A stretch of DNA of 64,000 nucleotides from Hyposmocoma kahamanoa (taxonomy: Eukaryota; Arthropoda; Insecta; Lepidoptera; Cosmopterigidae). The DNA is taken from positions 3,311,838 to 3,375,837 of the forward strand of contig NW_020653900.1 of the NCBI RefSeq assembly GCF_003589595.1, given 5' to 3'. Position numbers and translations under genes: made by a program. The notes below the pieces were generated by a model that did no database searches, was not told the DNA's origin, and saw nothing but the letters and a program-made list of their open reading frames with translations. This document shows positions 22,598-33,594 of this stretch, piece by piece; positions within the stretch are counted from its first letter, which is position 1, and each line of letters begins with the position of its first letter.

Positions 22598-22693
22598 ATT
22601 TATAACTGAGTGTTGCGGACTTATTGCATTATAGAAGAAACGTCATGCACAAAAGAAGACTAAGCTCCTAATAATAAGAAAGATTTCAATATT

Positions 22694-22918
22694 CAACTGC
22701 CTCCGTGGCCGAACGGTTACCATGCCGGACTGCCACGCAGAGGTCCCAGGTTCGATTCCCGGGCCGAGAGAAATAGTTGTATGGCCTACAATTATATCTC
22801 TCGTGAGTTTGGGTGTAATTTGTGGTTGTCTATGTGTGTGTCCATGGCACCCGCGACACAGGGTTTCCCTAGTGCGGGGCTATGTTGAGTGTGTGCGTTA
22901 TTTATTTATTTATAATAT
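22694..22918 (+). mobile_element. SINE-A copy, near complete
   Basis: Intact head (CTCCGTGGCCGAACGGTTAC, GGTTCGATTCCC) and full body, ending in TTATTTATT repeats. Very similar to 4282-4513 and 44670-44898, so relatively young. Confidence 0.85.
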
Positions 22919-23006
22919 TATCCCCTCCGACATGTTGTTGTCGGAATAAGAGATCGAGTGTTGCAGCGGTGTCCAGAATAGGTGTTATATGTACACAACC
23001 TCTGCC

Positions 23007-23234
23007 TTTAACTGCCTCTGTGGCCGAACGGCTACCTTGGCGAACTGCCACGTAGAGGTCCCAGGTTCGATTCTCGGGCGGGAGAAATAATTGTATGGTC
23101 TACATTTTTATTTCTCTCGTGAATTTGGGTGGAATTTGTGGTTGTCTATGTGTGTGTCCATGGCACCCGCGACACAGGGTTTCCCTAGTGCGGGTCTATG
23201 TTGAGTGCGTTACTATTATTATAATTATTATTAA
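23007..23234 (+). mobile_element. SINE-A copy
   Basis: Same orientation as the previous copy and only about 90 bp downstream. Head is CCTCTGTGGCCGAACGGCTA with GGTTCGATTCTC, followed by the body and ATT tail. Confidence 0.8.
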
Positions 23235-23756
23235 TCTATCTTTTGCATAAATACCGCATCAAATATGAATTTTAGTACGTTATTACATCACCACGGTACT
23301 TCATGGTTATTTAATTTTAAATAATTCAGATACCAAAAGCTGTTTAGTGACTTCCGGTGTGGAACTCGTTTTCTTGCCATATTGAGTAAATTGTCAGGAG
23401 AAAAGTCTTTCACAGAGAATCTGAGAGTAGTAATTATTATTATACGTCGAAGGTTAATACGAGTGCCAGCGTCAAGTTTGATAGTAACTTGTCAAGTTTT
23501 ACAACATTACAAGGATGTGGGAATACAATTTTCAATTTTACAACTAACCAAAACCCTTTCGGTGGTTTAGGACCACAATGAGAAATGACAACATCTGCAA
23601 ATAACAACTTCTGCAAATGACCACTTCTACTAGTCCTTAGCAGTGTTACTCTAAATGACATATAGGTATGTGTCACTGCTGACTAATCGATATGTCTCGA
23701 AGGCTGACCATCAATTAAAGCGAAATGTAGAAAAGTTCTTTTTTAATACTTAATCA
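23235..23756. other. No supported feature
   Basis: Overlapping short frames at 23382-23676 are not recognised. Confidence 0.3.
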
Positions 23757-23966
23757 GTAGATTTTCGTTATTTAATGAGAGTTGGACCTTGACCTCAGCA
23801 TCATACTTAAAAATAGAGGCCTTAGACGTACACTCGGCACTACTTGGGTCCAAAGGGTCACCAATGTTGAAGTACTGCGTCGAATGAGGAAAACGCTGGA
23901 AATACTCTTGAACTGTAAAGGAGACGCAGCTGCAGTATTTTGGATTAGTAATGAGGGGCAAAACTT
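23757..23966 (+). pseudogene. LINE C-terminal fragment next to SINE-A
   Basis: Reads WVQRVTNVEVLRRMRKTLEI and then a decayed block in place of the expected GHIMR. It aligns with 21648-21850 with a 12-bp in-frame difference and meets SINE-A at the same point, just after the AATGAGGGGCAAAA-like sequence. Confidence 0.6.
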
Positions 23967-23969
23967 AAA

Positions 23970-24145
23970 TAATAAATAACGCACACACTATAGCCCCGCA
24001 CCAGGGAAACCTTGCATCGCGGGTGCTCTGGACACACACATAGACAATCACAAATTACACTCAAACGACGAGAGAAATAAATGTAGGCCATACAAATATT
24101 TGTCTCGAACCCGGAACTTCTGCGTGACCAGCATGGCAACCACAG
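23970..24145 (-). mobile_element. SINE-A copy, head decayed
   Basis: Minus-strand body is clear (CACACACATAGACAATCACA). The tRNA-like head is eroded. Confidence 0.7.
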
Positions 24146-24165
24146 ACAGAGACAGTATATAGTAA

Positions 24166-24385
24166 ATAGCCGTGGGAGCTTAACGGTTTGACTTTAAGTC
24201 TTTCAAGCAGAGGCCGTGAGTTTGAATCCGCGCTCGCATCTTTAAGTTTCTCGGAATTTATGTGCTAAATTTAATGTGACATTTGCCACGTCGAAGAAGA
24301 TTCACAACGCTCGGAAAACGTGTGAAGTCCCTAACCCGCATAGGACCTCGTGCCCAGCAGTGGGATGTATTGGGTTAATATCAAG
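24166..24385 (+). mobile_element. SINE-B copy
   Basis: Head GCCGTGGGAGCTTAACGGTT, B-box-like GTTTGAATCC, body TTTCTCGGAATTTATGTGC, and the end CTCGTGCCCAGCAGTGGGAT. Confidence 0.75.
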
Positions 24386-24389
24386 AACA

Positions 24390-24500
24390 CTCGGATCCAT
24401 ACCAATTTAGAAAAATTTATGTAATATTGGTCTTATAGGGAATTGAACCCCGGAAACATGCACAGTGCTAGCTGCTGTGTCATCGAGGTCGTTAAATTAT
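24390..24500 (-). mobile_element. SINE-C fragment
   Basis: The minus strand holds GGTTCAATTCCC (B-box-like) preceded by a CGACCTCGATGACACAGC head. Confidence 0.45.
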
Positions 24501-24642
24501 ATTGATATTACCACGCCGCTCAGTCAAAATAAAATATTACTATTGGTTGGTAGAACAGAAGGTCTTTTCCGCTCCGTGTTTGTAGATAATGTGTTATATG
24601 TACGTATGACAGGAGATCTTGAACGTTCTATTAATATATCGT

Positions 24643-24730
24643 TTTTTTTATGATAGCGTAACAAAGTAACGGGACGAACAAGTCTTGCGTCTGGTGGTAA
24701 GCGACACGCCTGTCCATAGCAGTTCTGCCC
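24643..24730 (+). repeat. R330 5' fragment
   Basis: TAACGGGACGAACAAGTC and GGTAAGCGACACGCCTGTCC, then lost. Confidence 0.7.
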
Positions 24731-24855
24731 TCCTTAACATAACTAACTTAATCATCATTTTTAGCAAAATTGAGTTGTTAACATATTATGCTAACAACCG
24801 CTTATATAAGCAGTTTTTATATTTGACATAATTTGAAATAAACAAGAAAGTTAAG

Positions 24856-25129
24856 TGTCTATACAACCTCAAATGGCTTTGGTTGATTCCGTATAACAGT
24901 GACAGCGTTGAATCAATCATTTTGAAAAAAAACACATAGTACAATTGAGGATATACTCTGATTACTATATGGTGTGAAAACGCGATTCTTAAAAATTTTC
25001 ACGATAGAAAATAACACAAACTTCCGCTGAAATCAATAGGTACTTTGCACACACCAAAGATTTTTTTTTAAATATCAACTGAACTAAATAGAACACGTAT
25101 ATAGTATATGATATAATAGGGGTTTAAAT
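24856..25129 (+). repeat. Repeat X, left part, copy 1
   Basis: Aligns with 42250-42560 through blocks such as AACCTCAAATGGCTTTG, GGTGTGAAAACGCGATTC and ATATCAACTGAACTAAAT. The assembly gap interrupts this copy. Its right part resumes at 25728. Confidence 0.55.
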
Positions 25130-25529
25130 NNNNNNNNNNNNNNNNNNNNNNNNNNNNNNNNNNNNNNNNNNNNNNNNNNNNNNNNNNNNNNNNNNNNNNN
25201 NNNNNNNNNNNNNNNNNNNNNNNNNNNNNNNNNNNNNNNNNNNNNNNNNNNNNNNNNNNNNNNNNNNNNNNNNNNNNNNNNNNNNNNNNNNNNNNNNNNN
25301 NNNNNNNNNNNNNNNNNNNNNNNNNNNNNNNNNNNNNNNNNNNNNNNNNNNNNNNNNNNNNNNNNNNNNNNNNNNNNNNNNNNNNNNNNNNNNNNNNNNN
25401 NNNNNNNNNNNNNNNNNNNNNNNNNNNNNNNNNNNNNNNNNNNNNNNNNNNNNNNNNNNNNNNNNNNNNNNNNNNNNNNNNNNNNNNNNNNNNNNNNNNN
25501 NNNNNNNNNNNNNNNNNNNNNNNNNNNNN
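25130..25529. other. Assembly gap, 400 N
   Basis: Unsequenced run of N. Translations across it are meaningless. Confidence 1.
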
Positions 25530-25710
25530 AAATTAGGATGTTTTTTAATTTCAATGGCCTCTCGCAGTATCCTGGGCAGATAACGGACTTCTTTTGCAAG
25601 TACCTGGGGTTTGTCAAACTTCATTGAATGTGTAGGTTTATCCATGTCGGTTTGTTTGAAAAAACAAATATACGCGATTTAAATCCGGAAAAATAGTTTC
25701 ATTTCCTATG
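25530..25710 (-). pseudogene. Penelope-like element endonuclease fragment
   Basis: The minus strand reads YLPRILREAIEIKKHPN directly up to the gap. The R-E-A-I-E-I-x-K-H-x-x-N block resembles the end of the GIY-YIG endonuclease domain of Penelope-like retroelements. Upstream on the same strand lies TATTTGTTTTTTCAAACAAA, the outer motif of the inverted repeats at 21899 and 50440. That join ties those repeats to this family. No reverse transcriptase is visible, though the gap could hide part of it. Confidence 0.5.
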
Positions 25711-25727
25711 TATATGATATATTTTCT

Positions 25728-25862
25728 TAAATTTTTTATAAAAAATAAATTCTGAAATTAATAACGCTAGTGTTCCTGCCGCTCGACCTAAGCAAAATGA
25801 ATCGTATTCATTAGATGACATGAGGTAGTATGGACTCTTAAAGTGGCAATATCTCGAAACTT
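25728..25862 (+). repeat. Repeat X, right part, copy 1
   Basis: TAAAAAATAAATTCTGAAAT and CCTGCCGCTCGACC match 42869-42985. It carries no hAT-like insert at the junction, so it serves as the empty-site comparison. Confidence 0.55.
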
Positions 25863-25902
25863 ACCTAAATGCAAATGCGTTGTGACATTGAGGGCAGAGT
25901 TG

Positions 25903-26076
25903 CAGCGCTACTCAGAGCTCTGTTGTATCGCAAACTTCTGATCGGGCACTGCCACTGCGCCCTGAGACATACTCGTAAGTTAACAAGTCCCATGTGCCTG
26001 TAATTTCACCAGCACCCTTATCCTTCAAAACCGGAACGCGAGGCGGCAGAAATAGATAAGGTGGCATATCTTAATT
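25903..26076 (+). repeat. R330 fragment
   Basis: Lacks the first 90 bp or so. Has AACAAGTCCCATGTGCCTGT and CTTCAAAACCGGAACGCGAG, with a deleted hairpin. Confidence 0.7.
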
Positions 26077-26604
26077 GCATCTCCATTTAATGTGCGGTGG
26101 AAGGGTCAAATTTACAAGTTTTTTTTTAATCTTGAAGGACGTTAGTTAAATACAAAATAAATCAGTTTTAGAATAGAGTATAATGGAATAGAAACTATTT
26201 ATTTATTACAACGCCACAAAACAAAAATATCTACACAGAAAAAAAAGGATAAAAAAAGACAACGCTTTTGCGTAAAACAAAAAATTAAATAAAAAAAAAA
26301 ACAACGAAGCAAAACATCAAATTTTGAATAGTGAATTCACAATTTTTTTACAATTAGTAAATGCCATGTGTGCGGCTGTGGTGTTACATACACGGATCCA
26401 CTCAGTTAATGTCACAGCCGAGTGAAGACTGCGAGAGAGAAAGGACGGAAAGAATGTCATTCAAATCTAACAGCTATAAACGCAACTACAGGTGTAGTCG
26501 CAGCCTTCGCGACTATACTAGATATGGCTTGTTATTATTAATTTTATTTTCGAACTAGAGCTATAATTTATTCATATTTACAATATATATTTATTTATTT
26601 ATAT
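26077..26604. other. Unexplained; possible LINE tail
   Basis: AT-rich with A-rich runs. ATTTATTTATTACAACG near 26199 may be a minus-strand LINE tail. A GC-richer patch at 26390-26520 is unassigned. Confidence 0.25.
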
Positions 26605-26836
26605 TTAACTGCCTCCGTGACCGAATGGTTACCATACTGGACTGCCACGCAAGAGGTCCCAGGTTCGATTCCCGTGTCGGGAGAAATATTTGTATGGCCT
26701 ACATTTATTCGTCTCGTGAGTTTGGGTGTAACTTGTGGTTGTCTATGTGTGTATCCATGGCACCCGCGATACAGGGTTTCCCTAGTGCGGGGCCATGAGT
26801 GTGTTTGCGTCATTATTATTATTATTATTATAGTTA
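26605..26836 (+). mobile_element. SINE-A copy
   Basis: Head CTCCGTGACCGAATGGTTAC with GGTTCGATTCCC, full body, and an (ATT)n tail of at least six units. Confidence 0.85.
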
Positions 26837-26861
26837 ACAAGATAGATAGAAATTGAGACGA

Positions 26862-27000
26862 TCTCCGTGACACACTGGTTTTCATGAAGTCGCAATCCCT
26901 GTCCGCGTTAATACAGAAAAACCAACTTTTGTATATTGTCTAGGGTCTGGGTGTGTGTGGTACCGGTTTCCATAACACAAGTGATTTAGTAACGTACTTT
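26862..27000 (+). mobile_element. SINE-D fragment
   Basis: Head CACTGGTTTTCATGAAGTCG, then TTGTATATTGTCTAGGGTCT and CCATAACACAAGTG. Matches the reverse complement of 50828-51078. Confidence 0.5.
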
Positions 27001-27305
27001 GGGATCAGAGCAACTTAAGCGATGTTGTCTAATATTTACATTTATAGGTACGTTTATTTATCTTTTATTAGTAAAGTGTGTTTAATGTGTTGTCATGCCA
27101 TAACCCGATGAACTCATCATGATGATGAATTCTGAATTCAATCGAATTGATGTATTAATATGAGATAATAAATACCTTTTTATAAGGCTGCAATGGCAAA
27201 TAAAAAATATTCATAAAAAGTGTTATTGGGTAGATATTTGATAGCAGTACAACAGGTTAACCTTGCGGTTTTGTCTAGGTAGAGTTTAAACTAGACTATT
27301 TACTT

Positions 27306-27590
27306 TTATTTATAATATCAAGTGATGGGACGAACAAGTCGTGCGACTGATAGTAAGCTACACGCCTGTCCATAACGGTTGCAGTGCCACTCAGTGCTTT
27401 TAATCACAAAGGTCTGAGGGTCACTGCCACTGCGCCCGTTACCCTGAGACATAAGTTGACAAGTCCCATGTGCCTGTAATTTCACCAGCACCCTTAACCT
27501 TCAAAACCGGAACACAGTAATGTTGACATTATTGCTTGGCGACAGAAATAGGTAAGGTGGCAGTACTTCTCTGGACGAACTCTTTTACAA
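27306..27590 (+). repeat. R330 copy, full length
   Basis: ATATCAAGTGATGGGACGAA through AGTAATGTTGACATTATTGC to TGGACGAACTCTTTTACAAG. Confidence 0.8.
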
Positions 27591-27599
27591 GTTTACTTA

Positions 27600-27700
27600 C
27601 ACTAAAGACTTTACCATCTCAATAAAATAAAGGGCCCGACACGTTTGTTTATTTGAAAATAATAATAATAAAAGTACTCTATTTAGATCCGTTTCTTAGC
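27600..27700 (+). repeat. Penelope-associated repeat arm, decayed
   Basis: GACTTTACCATCTC, AAAGGGCCCGACACG and TTGTTTATTTGAAAAT match the arm at 20085-20215. Confidence 0.4.
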
Positions 27701-27919
27701 CACTTCTTCGTATTGTGTTTGTTTTTCTTTTTATGAATTGCGTTACCTTATTCGTAATTACGTTTCATTTATTATTTATTGTACGTGTGTGAACAGCTGT
27801 TTCTTTCTCTCTTTTTATGTAGATAAAACGTTAAAAGTTGCTAAAAATGTAGAGATTTTTATGATAACATTAGTCTTTGTCAACAGATGTTACCACACTA
27901 GCTGATATGAAAAATAAAC

Positions 27920-28150
27920 ATTTATTTCTATGCAGAGTTACTATTGAATGTAGTAATCGAGGCATATAGTGAAGCTGTAAACTACCGTGAAACTTTAGCT
28001 TCGGAGTTCAAAGACACCTACGACCAATTTCTATGTACGATTTTGTGCCTTATGGCTTGGGGTACGGAGTCCAAGAAATTAATCTGGGAATTATTGAAAG
28101 AAAAAAGAAGGAAAGCAAATGCGTTTGTTTGTTTAACACAAATGACACTA
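27920..28150 (+). other. Unrecognised 69-codon frame
   Basis: A frame ending at 28153 follows a plausible acceptor (TATTTCTATGCAG). It reads EAYSEAVNYRETLASEF. I recognise no family, and its end merges with an AACCGAC-related repeat. It may be chance. Confidence 0.12.
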
Positions 28151-28154
28151 TAAA

Positions 28155-28345
28155 AAAGGACGAAACGTACAAAACAAAAACGCAAACAAAAAATGAAAAT
28201 AAAGTTAAATATAAAATGTACAAAGGAGTCCTTCACAGTCTCATTATCACCAAGAAGTCAGAATCTGATGAGAGGATGAGGGATCCCATGGAAATTGAAA
28301 AAAGCCGACAAGCACACATTTGAGGTCGGTTTTTTTTTTCAATGA
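28155..28345. mobile_element. AACCGAC-related element, right half
   Basis: GTCTCATTATCACCAAGAAG, CAGAATCTGATGAGAGGATG and a final GAGGTCGGTTTTTTTTTT match 12053-12150. This is the uninterrupted counterpart of the LTR insertion site. Confidence 0.6.
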
Positions 28346-28708
28346 AAATGTTGAAATTATTATATATAACACTCCACCTCGCTTTTATATTACATAAGAT
28401 TAACATTAACAATACAGATTAACATTTAACAAGTAACGAAAATTTGTAAATTTATAGTAACAAGTAAAGATTTTGTTAACTTGTCTGCTAAATTGTCATT
28501 GTTATTAACATGTAATTAAATCTGTATTTGATAGAAAGGTGTAAGTTCAAACGTGCACACGTCCTCTGTGACGACCCCCACCCGCGCTCCAGTGTTTTGT
28601 ACAGAGTTATCACCATCTGGGGCGATCTATTAAAATATTTTTATTTTTGTACGAAAGTAAAATGTAATGAATTACTATAAAGTCATAGAACAAAAGTTGT
28701 TTTCTTCT

Positions 28709-28970
28709 AATAACATCTAGTGACAGGACGAACAAGTCGTGCGCCTGATGGTAAGCTATACGCCTGTCCATAATAATTGCAGTGCCACTCAGAGCCTTAA
28801 ATCGCAAAGATCTGAGGGGCACTGCCACTGCACCCGTCAGCCTGAGACATAAATTGACAAGTCCCATGTACCTGTAATTTCACCAGCACCGTCACCCTTC
28901 AAAACCGGAACACAGTAATGCTGACATTGCTGCTTGGCGGCAGAAATATGTGATGTGGCAGTACTTCAGC
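28709..28970 (+). repeat. R330 copy
   Basis: From AACATCTAGTGACAGGACGA to GTGGCAGTACTTC. Lacks the last 30-40 bp. Confidence 0.8.
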
Positions 28971-29387
28971 ATTTTATAAATAACCCTGTATAAGGTGGTG
29001 GCATTGTAATGGATTTTTTGTAATAACAGTTGTTAGTTTACTCGAAGATATTAATACTGTATGGCTAGCTAAATCGATAGACGTTTTTGGTATGGCAAAC
29101 ATACGCAATCGGAGCTACAACACGGCCAATACAAACAAAACGATGTCGCTAATATCCACTGTTCGTTGATTCTAACAATCTTGTTTATATATTTAACATT
29201 GTTTTCAACCTACTTCAACTACATATAAGCAGATACAGACAAGAGCTTGCTACTTCATCTAGCGTGGTACTTTGGATCGTTTTTATGGCAAGGTGGTGTA
29301 GAGTTGAATTTAAATCTTGTTTTATGAAGTCAAATAGTCATTAATTCCGTAGATAAAATTTTTACAATTTAAAGCGTCATTTGCAAT

Positions 29388-29563
29388 CATCAGCACCCTT
29401 TACCTTCCAAACCGGAACATAGTAATGCTGACATTACAGCTTGACGGCAGAAATCGATAAGGTGACAGTGCTTCCCTGGACGAACTCTTTCACAAGGAAC
29501 CCTACTGGTACGAAACATGTTGACAAGTCCCGTGTGCCTGTTATTTCACCAGCAATTGTTGTG
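29388..29563 (+). repeat. R330 3' part plus displaced scrap
   Basis: 29388-29511 is the 3' part, ending CACAAGGAACCCTACTGG. It is followed by a piece (CATGTTGACAAGTCCCGTGT) that belongs upstream in the consensus, so the order is rearranged. Confidence 0.65.
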
Positions 29564-30074
29564 GATCAATGATTTGGTTTTGTTGTCTGGCACATTATTA
29601 GGTATTGTGTAAACTACTAACTAGTTCTGGGTTAAAATAAACCTACATGTTCAGGGCAAAAAATTCAGTGTTATCCCAAAAATCATAGTGCCTGGATACA
29701 CGTAACACGTAATTTATGGATTGCTGTAGCCACCTTCCATGAAGTTGACAGGTTATTTGACTATTCCTAAATAATAATAATAATAAAATAATATTCAAAT
29801 CCGTCCATCAAGTATGTTATATGTGCCTATAATTATATTCCCTTCGCATAAACCCTTTGAAAGGAGTCTTATTGATAAGTATATACTTATATTAATTATT
29901 CTGTGAATTTTGAATAAATAAATTTAGAAAAATGTTGGACTTCTCAACGTCACGTAACAAAAAAGATGAAGCTCTCAATTCAACTGTATTTTTTTGTGTA
30001 CCTTATGCGATAACTCCGGCAGCATTTGTGAACCGACCTCGACGATTTTTTGTTGAAAAGAGAGTACCTAATTT

Positions 30075-30555
30075 AGAAGCAGTAGAGCTCCTTGTGAACG
30101 AGTTCGTCCAGGGAAGTACTGCCACCTTACCGATTTCTGCCGCCACGCAGTAATGGCTGTTTTATTATGTTCCGGTTTTGAAGGGTAAGGGTGTCGGTGA
30201 AATTACAAGAGCATGAGACTTGTCAACTTATGTCTCAGAGTGACGGGCGCAGTGGCAATGTCCTCAGATCTTTGCAATTTAGGGTCGTATTCTAGAACTC
30301 TACTCAATACTCAAGTCAGGACTTGAGTATTGCAGTGAGCACTGAAAATCATACTCAAGTCCTTGCCATTAGGGTCGTATTTCCAGTGCTTGAAATCATA
30401 ATCTAGTCTGCTCAAATCCTGACTTGAGCATTGAGTAGAGTTCTAGAATACGACCCTTAAGTTCTGAATGGAACTGCAACTGTTATGGACAGGCGTGTAG
30501 CTTACCATAATTCGGTCGACTTGTGCGTTTTGTTACTTAATATTATAAAAAAAAC
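30075..30555 (-). repeat. R330 copy split by MITE
   Basis: Runs from AGCAGTAGAGCTCCTTGTGA to the eroded GTCGACTTGTGCG end. It is interrupted at 30282-30456. Compare 32098, where the same point reads GCGATTTAAAGTTCTGAG without insertion. Confidence 0.8.
30282..30456. mobile_element. PIF/Harbinger-type MITE, 175 bp, TTA duplication
   Basis: Ends GGGTCGTATTCTAGAACTCT and AGAGTTCTAGAATACGACCC are perfect inverted copies, with pairing continuing to about 40 bp. TTA flanks both sides (30279-30281 and 30457-30459), and R330 copies without the insert carry a single TTA. A 3-bp TWA duplication with G-rich termini is characteristic of PIF/Harbinger. An inner AGGGTCGTATT at 30371 repeats the end. Confidence 0.85.
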
Positions 30556-30689
30556 CTAGTATTGATCCCATTTAAATTTAAAGAAAATATTCCTCTTGTA
30601 ACGGTGGCAAAATAGGAGATGAATGACTGTTGAGGTCGGTTTTTTAGTACTCTGTACTGAGATTATTTTAAATAATTATTATATTGTCA

Positions 30690-30790
30690 GACACGGTATG
30701 CTGAAGACGATGGTTCGAATACAGGCGTATCGAAGGAATTTTTCGTATGTTCGATCTTTATATTAGTAATTATAACAAACACTAATTTGT
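30690..30790 (+). mobile_element. SINE-E fragment
   Basis: TGGTTCGAATACAGG (B-box-like), ATCGAAGGAATTTTT and GTTCGATCTTTATATTAGTA match 5970-6040. Confidence 0.5.
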
Positions 30791-31257
30791 TACTAATAAT
30801 TACGTAAAAAAATATTGAATATCAATTCAATATTAACTTTTTTCAAATTACCTTTACTGTTGTCACTTCCATCTCTATTCAGAGATATTCATAATATATG
30901 TAAGATAGGCGCAAAATAGGCGCCTTGACGTCGAGTTGCGGACACCAGCCCGTTACACCAAGTACCAAGTATATGTAAGATATGCGATATTAGTTAAAAT
31001 CTCTCAGAATCGACACCGTTAGATAACAATTTGAAGAATATAAAAATACAATTTAAATACATGATACCATGGTAACAGAACGTCGTGATATTCAATACAC
31101 TTATTTTTATGTTTTTTTAGTGTTGTGTACTCATTAAAATAATGACGAATCATGTCATTGGTCTGTATGAATACTGTTTTTATTTATTCATAATATTTAC
31201 ACAAACTTACAATTCAGCAGTAATCACGTCCATTTTAATAACGATAATGGCCACATC

Positions 31258-31395
31258 AGTTGCCTCGTCTCTATATAGGGAATTCCCTCCACTATGAGTA
31301 ACAGAGGAATTAACTCCGGGGCACTACCTAGAATACCCAGAACACAACTAATTTAGAAAGGTTTATTTCCCAAATTGGTTCTATAATCAAACCTC
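31258..31395 (-). mobile_element. SINE-C fragment
   Basis: AGGGAATTCCCTCC, GGGGCACTACCTAGAA and TTTCCCAAATTGGTTCTATA match the SINE-C body on the minus strand. Confidence 0.55.
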
Positions 31396-31695
31396 TTCAT
31401 CCAGCTCTCACAGTTTGTCGCAAACACAGAACAGAATTAGGCATTTCAATATTCTAAACAGGGCAGGGCCACAAAAGTCATTTGTAAGGGTTTAAAAGAT
31501 TTTGACTACGGGCGTAATTTGTAAAGCTTTAAAAGATCTTATGTTTGACAGGCGTTTGAATGAAATTAACTTAAGTAAATGAATGCCAGTGTTGCCACGG
31601 TTACGGGGATTTGTCAGTGAAAATTTCCTAGTTGGAAAACAATTACAAAGATCTGTAAGAAGTGGTAACCTAACACAAAGTAGAAAATTTTTTTG

Positions 31696-31899
31696 CCCGA
31701 AATAACATTTGTTCGAATTTTCATTACATCGAAAACCGAATTATAATGAAATAGTTGTTCTTTCAGAATATGTTGAATGTGTATCGCAAAGACAAAATGG
31801 GTTCGGTAAGGTTAAGATAAGTTAGGTTTAAAAGAAAAAACATTTTTCTCTCAAAATTACTTTCGAGGTTTTGAAATTTCGACCAAACGTTATTTCTGG
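31696..31899. mobile_element. Inverted-repeat MITE, 204 bp
   Basis: The ends CCCGAAATAACATTTGTTCG and CGACCAAACGTTATTTCTGG are inverted with a few mismatches. A partial copy in the opposite orientation is at 40488-40640. Confidence 0.6.
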
Positions 31900-31935
31900 A
31901 AAATGTCATTTTAGACTACTGATAGGTAACCGTAA

Positions 31936-32134
31936 GAAGTAGTAGTAGATCTCCTTGAGAAAGAGGTTGTCCAGGCAAGTACTGCCATCTTACCTATTTC
32001 TACCGCCAAGCTGTAATGTGAGCATTATTGCGTTTCGGTTTGTAAGGGTTAGCGTCTCAGCGTGACAGGCGCAGTGGCAGTTACCCTCAGCTCTATGCGA
32101 TTTAAAGTTCTGAGTGACATTACAATCGCTATGG
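31936..32134 (-). repeat. R330 copy
   Basis: From TAGTAGATCTCCTTGAGAAA to GAGTGACATTACAATCGCTA. Provides the intact TTTAAAG site used to read the MITE insertion at 30282. Confidence 0.75.
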
Positions 32135-32984
32135 ATTGTTTAGTTTTATTTCTCTTAACATTACAAATTTCATACAAATACAATTTTCATGGCATTTTAT
32201 ACTACTCTTCGAAAAGTGATCGTCAGTTTACAAAATAATGAGAAATAATTATATAATAGAAATAGTACACAATAATTAATAAATAATTGAATTAAACTAA
32301 CAATGCCAAGTGTAGTTACTGTATACAGGAAATGTCAATATGGATTTGTAATAACTAATAAATGCAAATTAAAGTGTAGTTTTTTTTATTCGGTTCACAA
32401 AACTGGATACATTTCTAAAATAAGGTGAATGCGTTTGGTACACATAATAATATGAAAAGAATGTACCCTACTTGATGTTGAACACAATAATCCAACTTCA
32501 TTAACAAAAAGTGCATAAATGACAGCAATTTCCGACAATAAATAAAAGAAAATCTGTCACAAAGTCAGGACATAAGACACTTTTTAATTGAGTTCCTAGT
32601 TGAGGCCACAGAACCAGAGAAAATGTCAAAATGAAATCTGATAGTGTTATAAGAAGAGCACATGCGATATGGTGGATAGTGTTGATCAAGGTTGGTTTTA
32701 CAAGTCGGAAGTGAAAAAGTTTTATGATTATTTAGACGGCTGCTGGGACGAGAGACGGATAGGCAGTCATTCGAGGACGTCAGGTGCGTCTATTACACCA
32801 TGAATAACTTTGTATAAGGACATCAGATCAAGTGCTTGTCGGCGCTTTTGCTGTGAGGACATTTTAAAGTAAGGAAGAAGAAGAACTACTTGTTTATATT
32901 CCTTAACATGTTGTCATAAAAAACAAGCATATAAAGAAATACGTAAGTGCTTCTGACTCGATCTGTTGCTTAGTTGCCGAGTTT
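32135..32984. other. No supported feature
   Basis: About 850 bp, AT-rich. The minus frame at 32501-32689 is unrecognised. Confidence 0.3.
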
Positions 32985-33065
32985 CAAGTCAGACCGAAGC
33001 AATTTTTCTTTGTGTCTGATCTTTGTACAATAGTCATAACAAACTAGTACAGTTATTTCATAAAA
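32985..33065 (+). mobile_element. SINE-E scrap
   Basis: CAATTTTTCTTTGTGT and CTGATCTTTGTAC match the SINE-E middle. The head is lost. Confidence 0.35.
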
Positions 33066-33594
33066 AATATATGAAGACCGTGATATTAAATCATCATGAT
33101 ATTCAGTAAATTAATATTGCAAACCATGAACGACTATGTACAATAAAACCGGTTACCACTGGTCCAGTGTGACTTGTACGTAAAACCAAACCCTTTCAGC
33201 GGCACAGGGCAGATAAAGCACCAAATTCTTCAGAAAGATGGAACTCTGTGTTATCTAGCACACTACGTGTTATACCGATCCAAAACTGTGACGTAATTAA
33301 TCAATGAAAAGTTCGTTGTTTTATTCACAATAAAATGGAGTACATTCTGATTACATCTGAGCCATAAGTTAAAGGTGAATTATTTATATTTGAGACTCTA
33401 TTATACACTGATGTAATATACATGTTATAATTGTAAGAGTATACAGTATAATTGTATTCAAGATCAGCTGTACTAACAGAAAAATTCCACATCGGCTTGA
33501 AATGCAAGCAGATACAGAGCATAGCGTACATTATACCCGATCGTAATGGAGGAAGCGACAATTGGTCTGTTAAGATCGAATTGGCCGCCAACGA

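Larger units (their letters stand above)
29930..30665. mobile_element. AACCGAC repeat containing two nested elements
   Basis: The left part to about 30072 has TTATGCGATAACTCCGGC and GTGAACCGACC. The right part from about 30556 has GATCCCATTTAAATTTAAAG and TGAGGTCGGTTTTTTAGTAC. Between them is a minus-strand R330 that itself contains a small inverted-repeat element. Layer order gives relative ages. Confidence 0.7.

Noticed and set aside
23382..23676. Overlapping frames on both strands
   Set aside because: Short, unrecognised and with no codon or domain signal.
25084..25645. Long frames of 173-177 codons across the gap
   Set aside because: Most residues are unknown because they translate N. 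Only the ends carry sequence.
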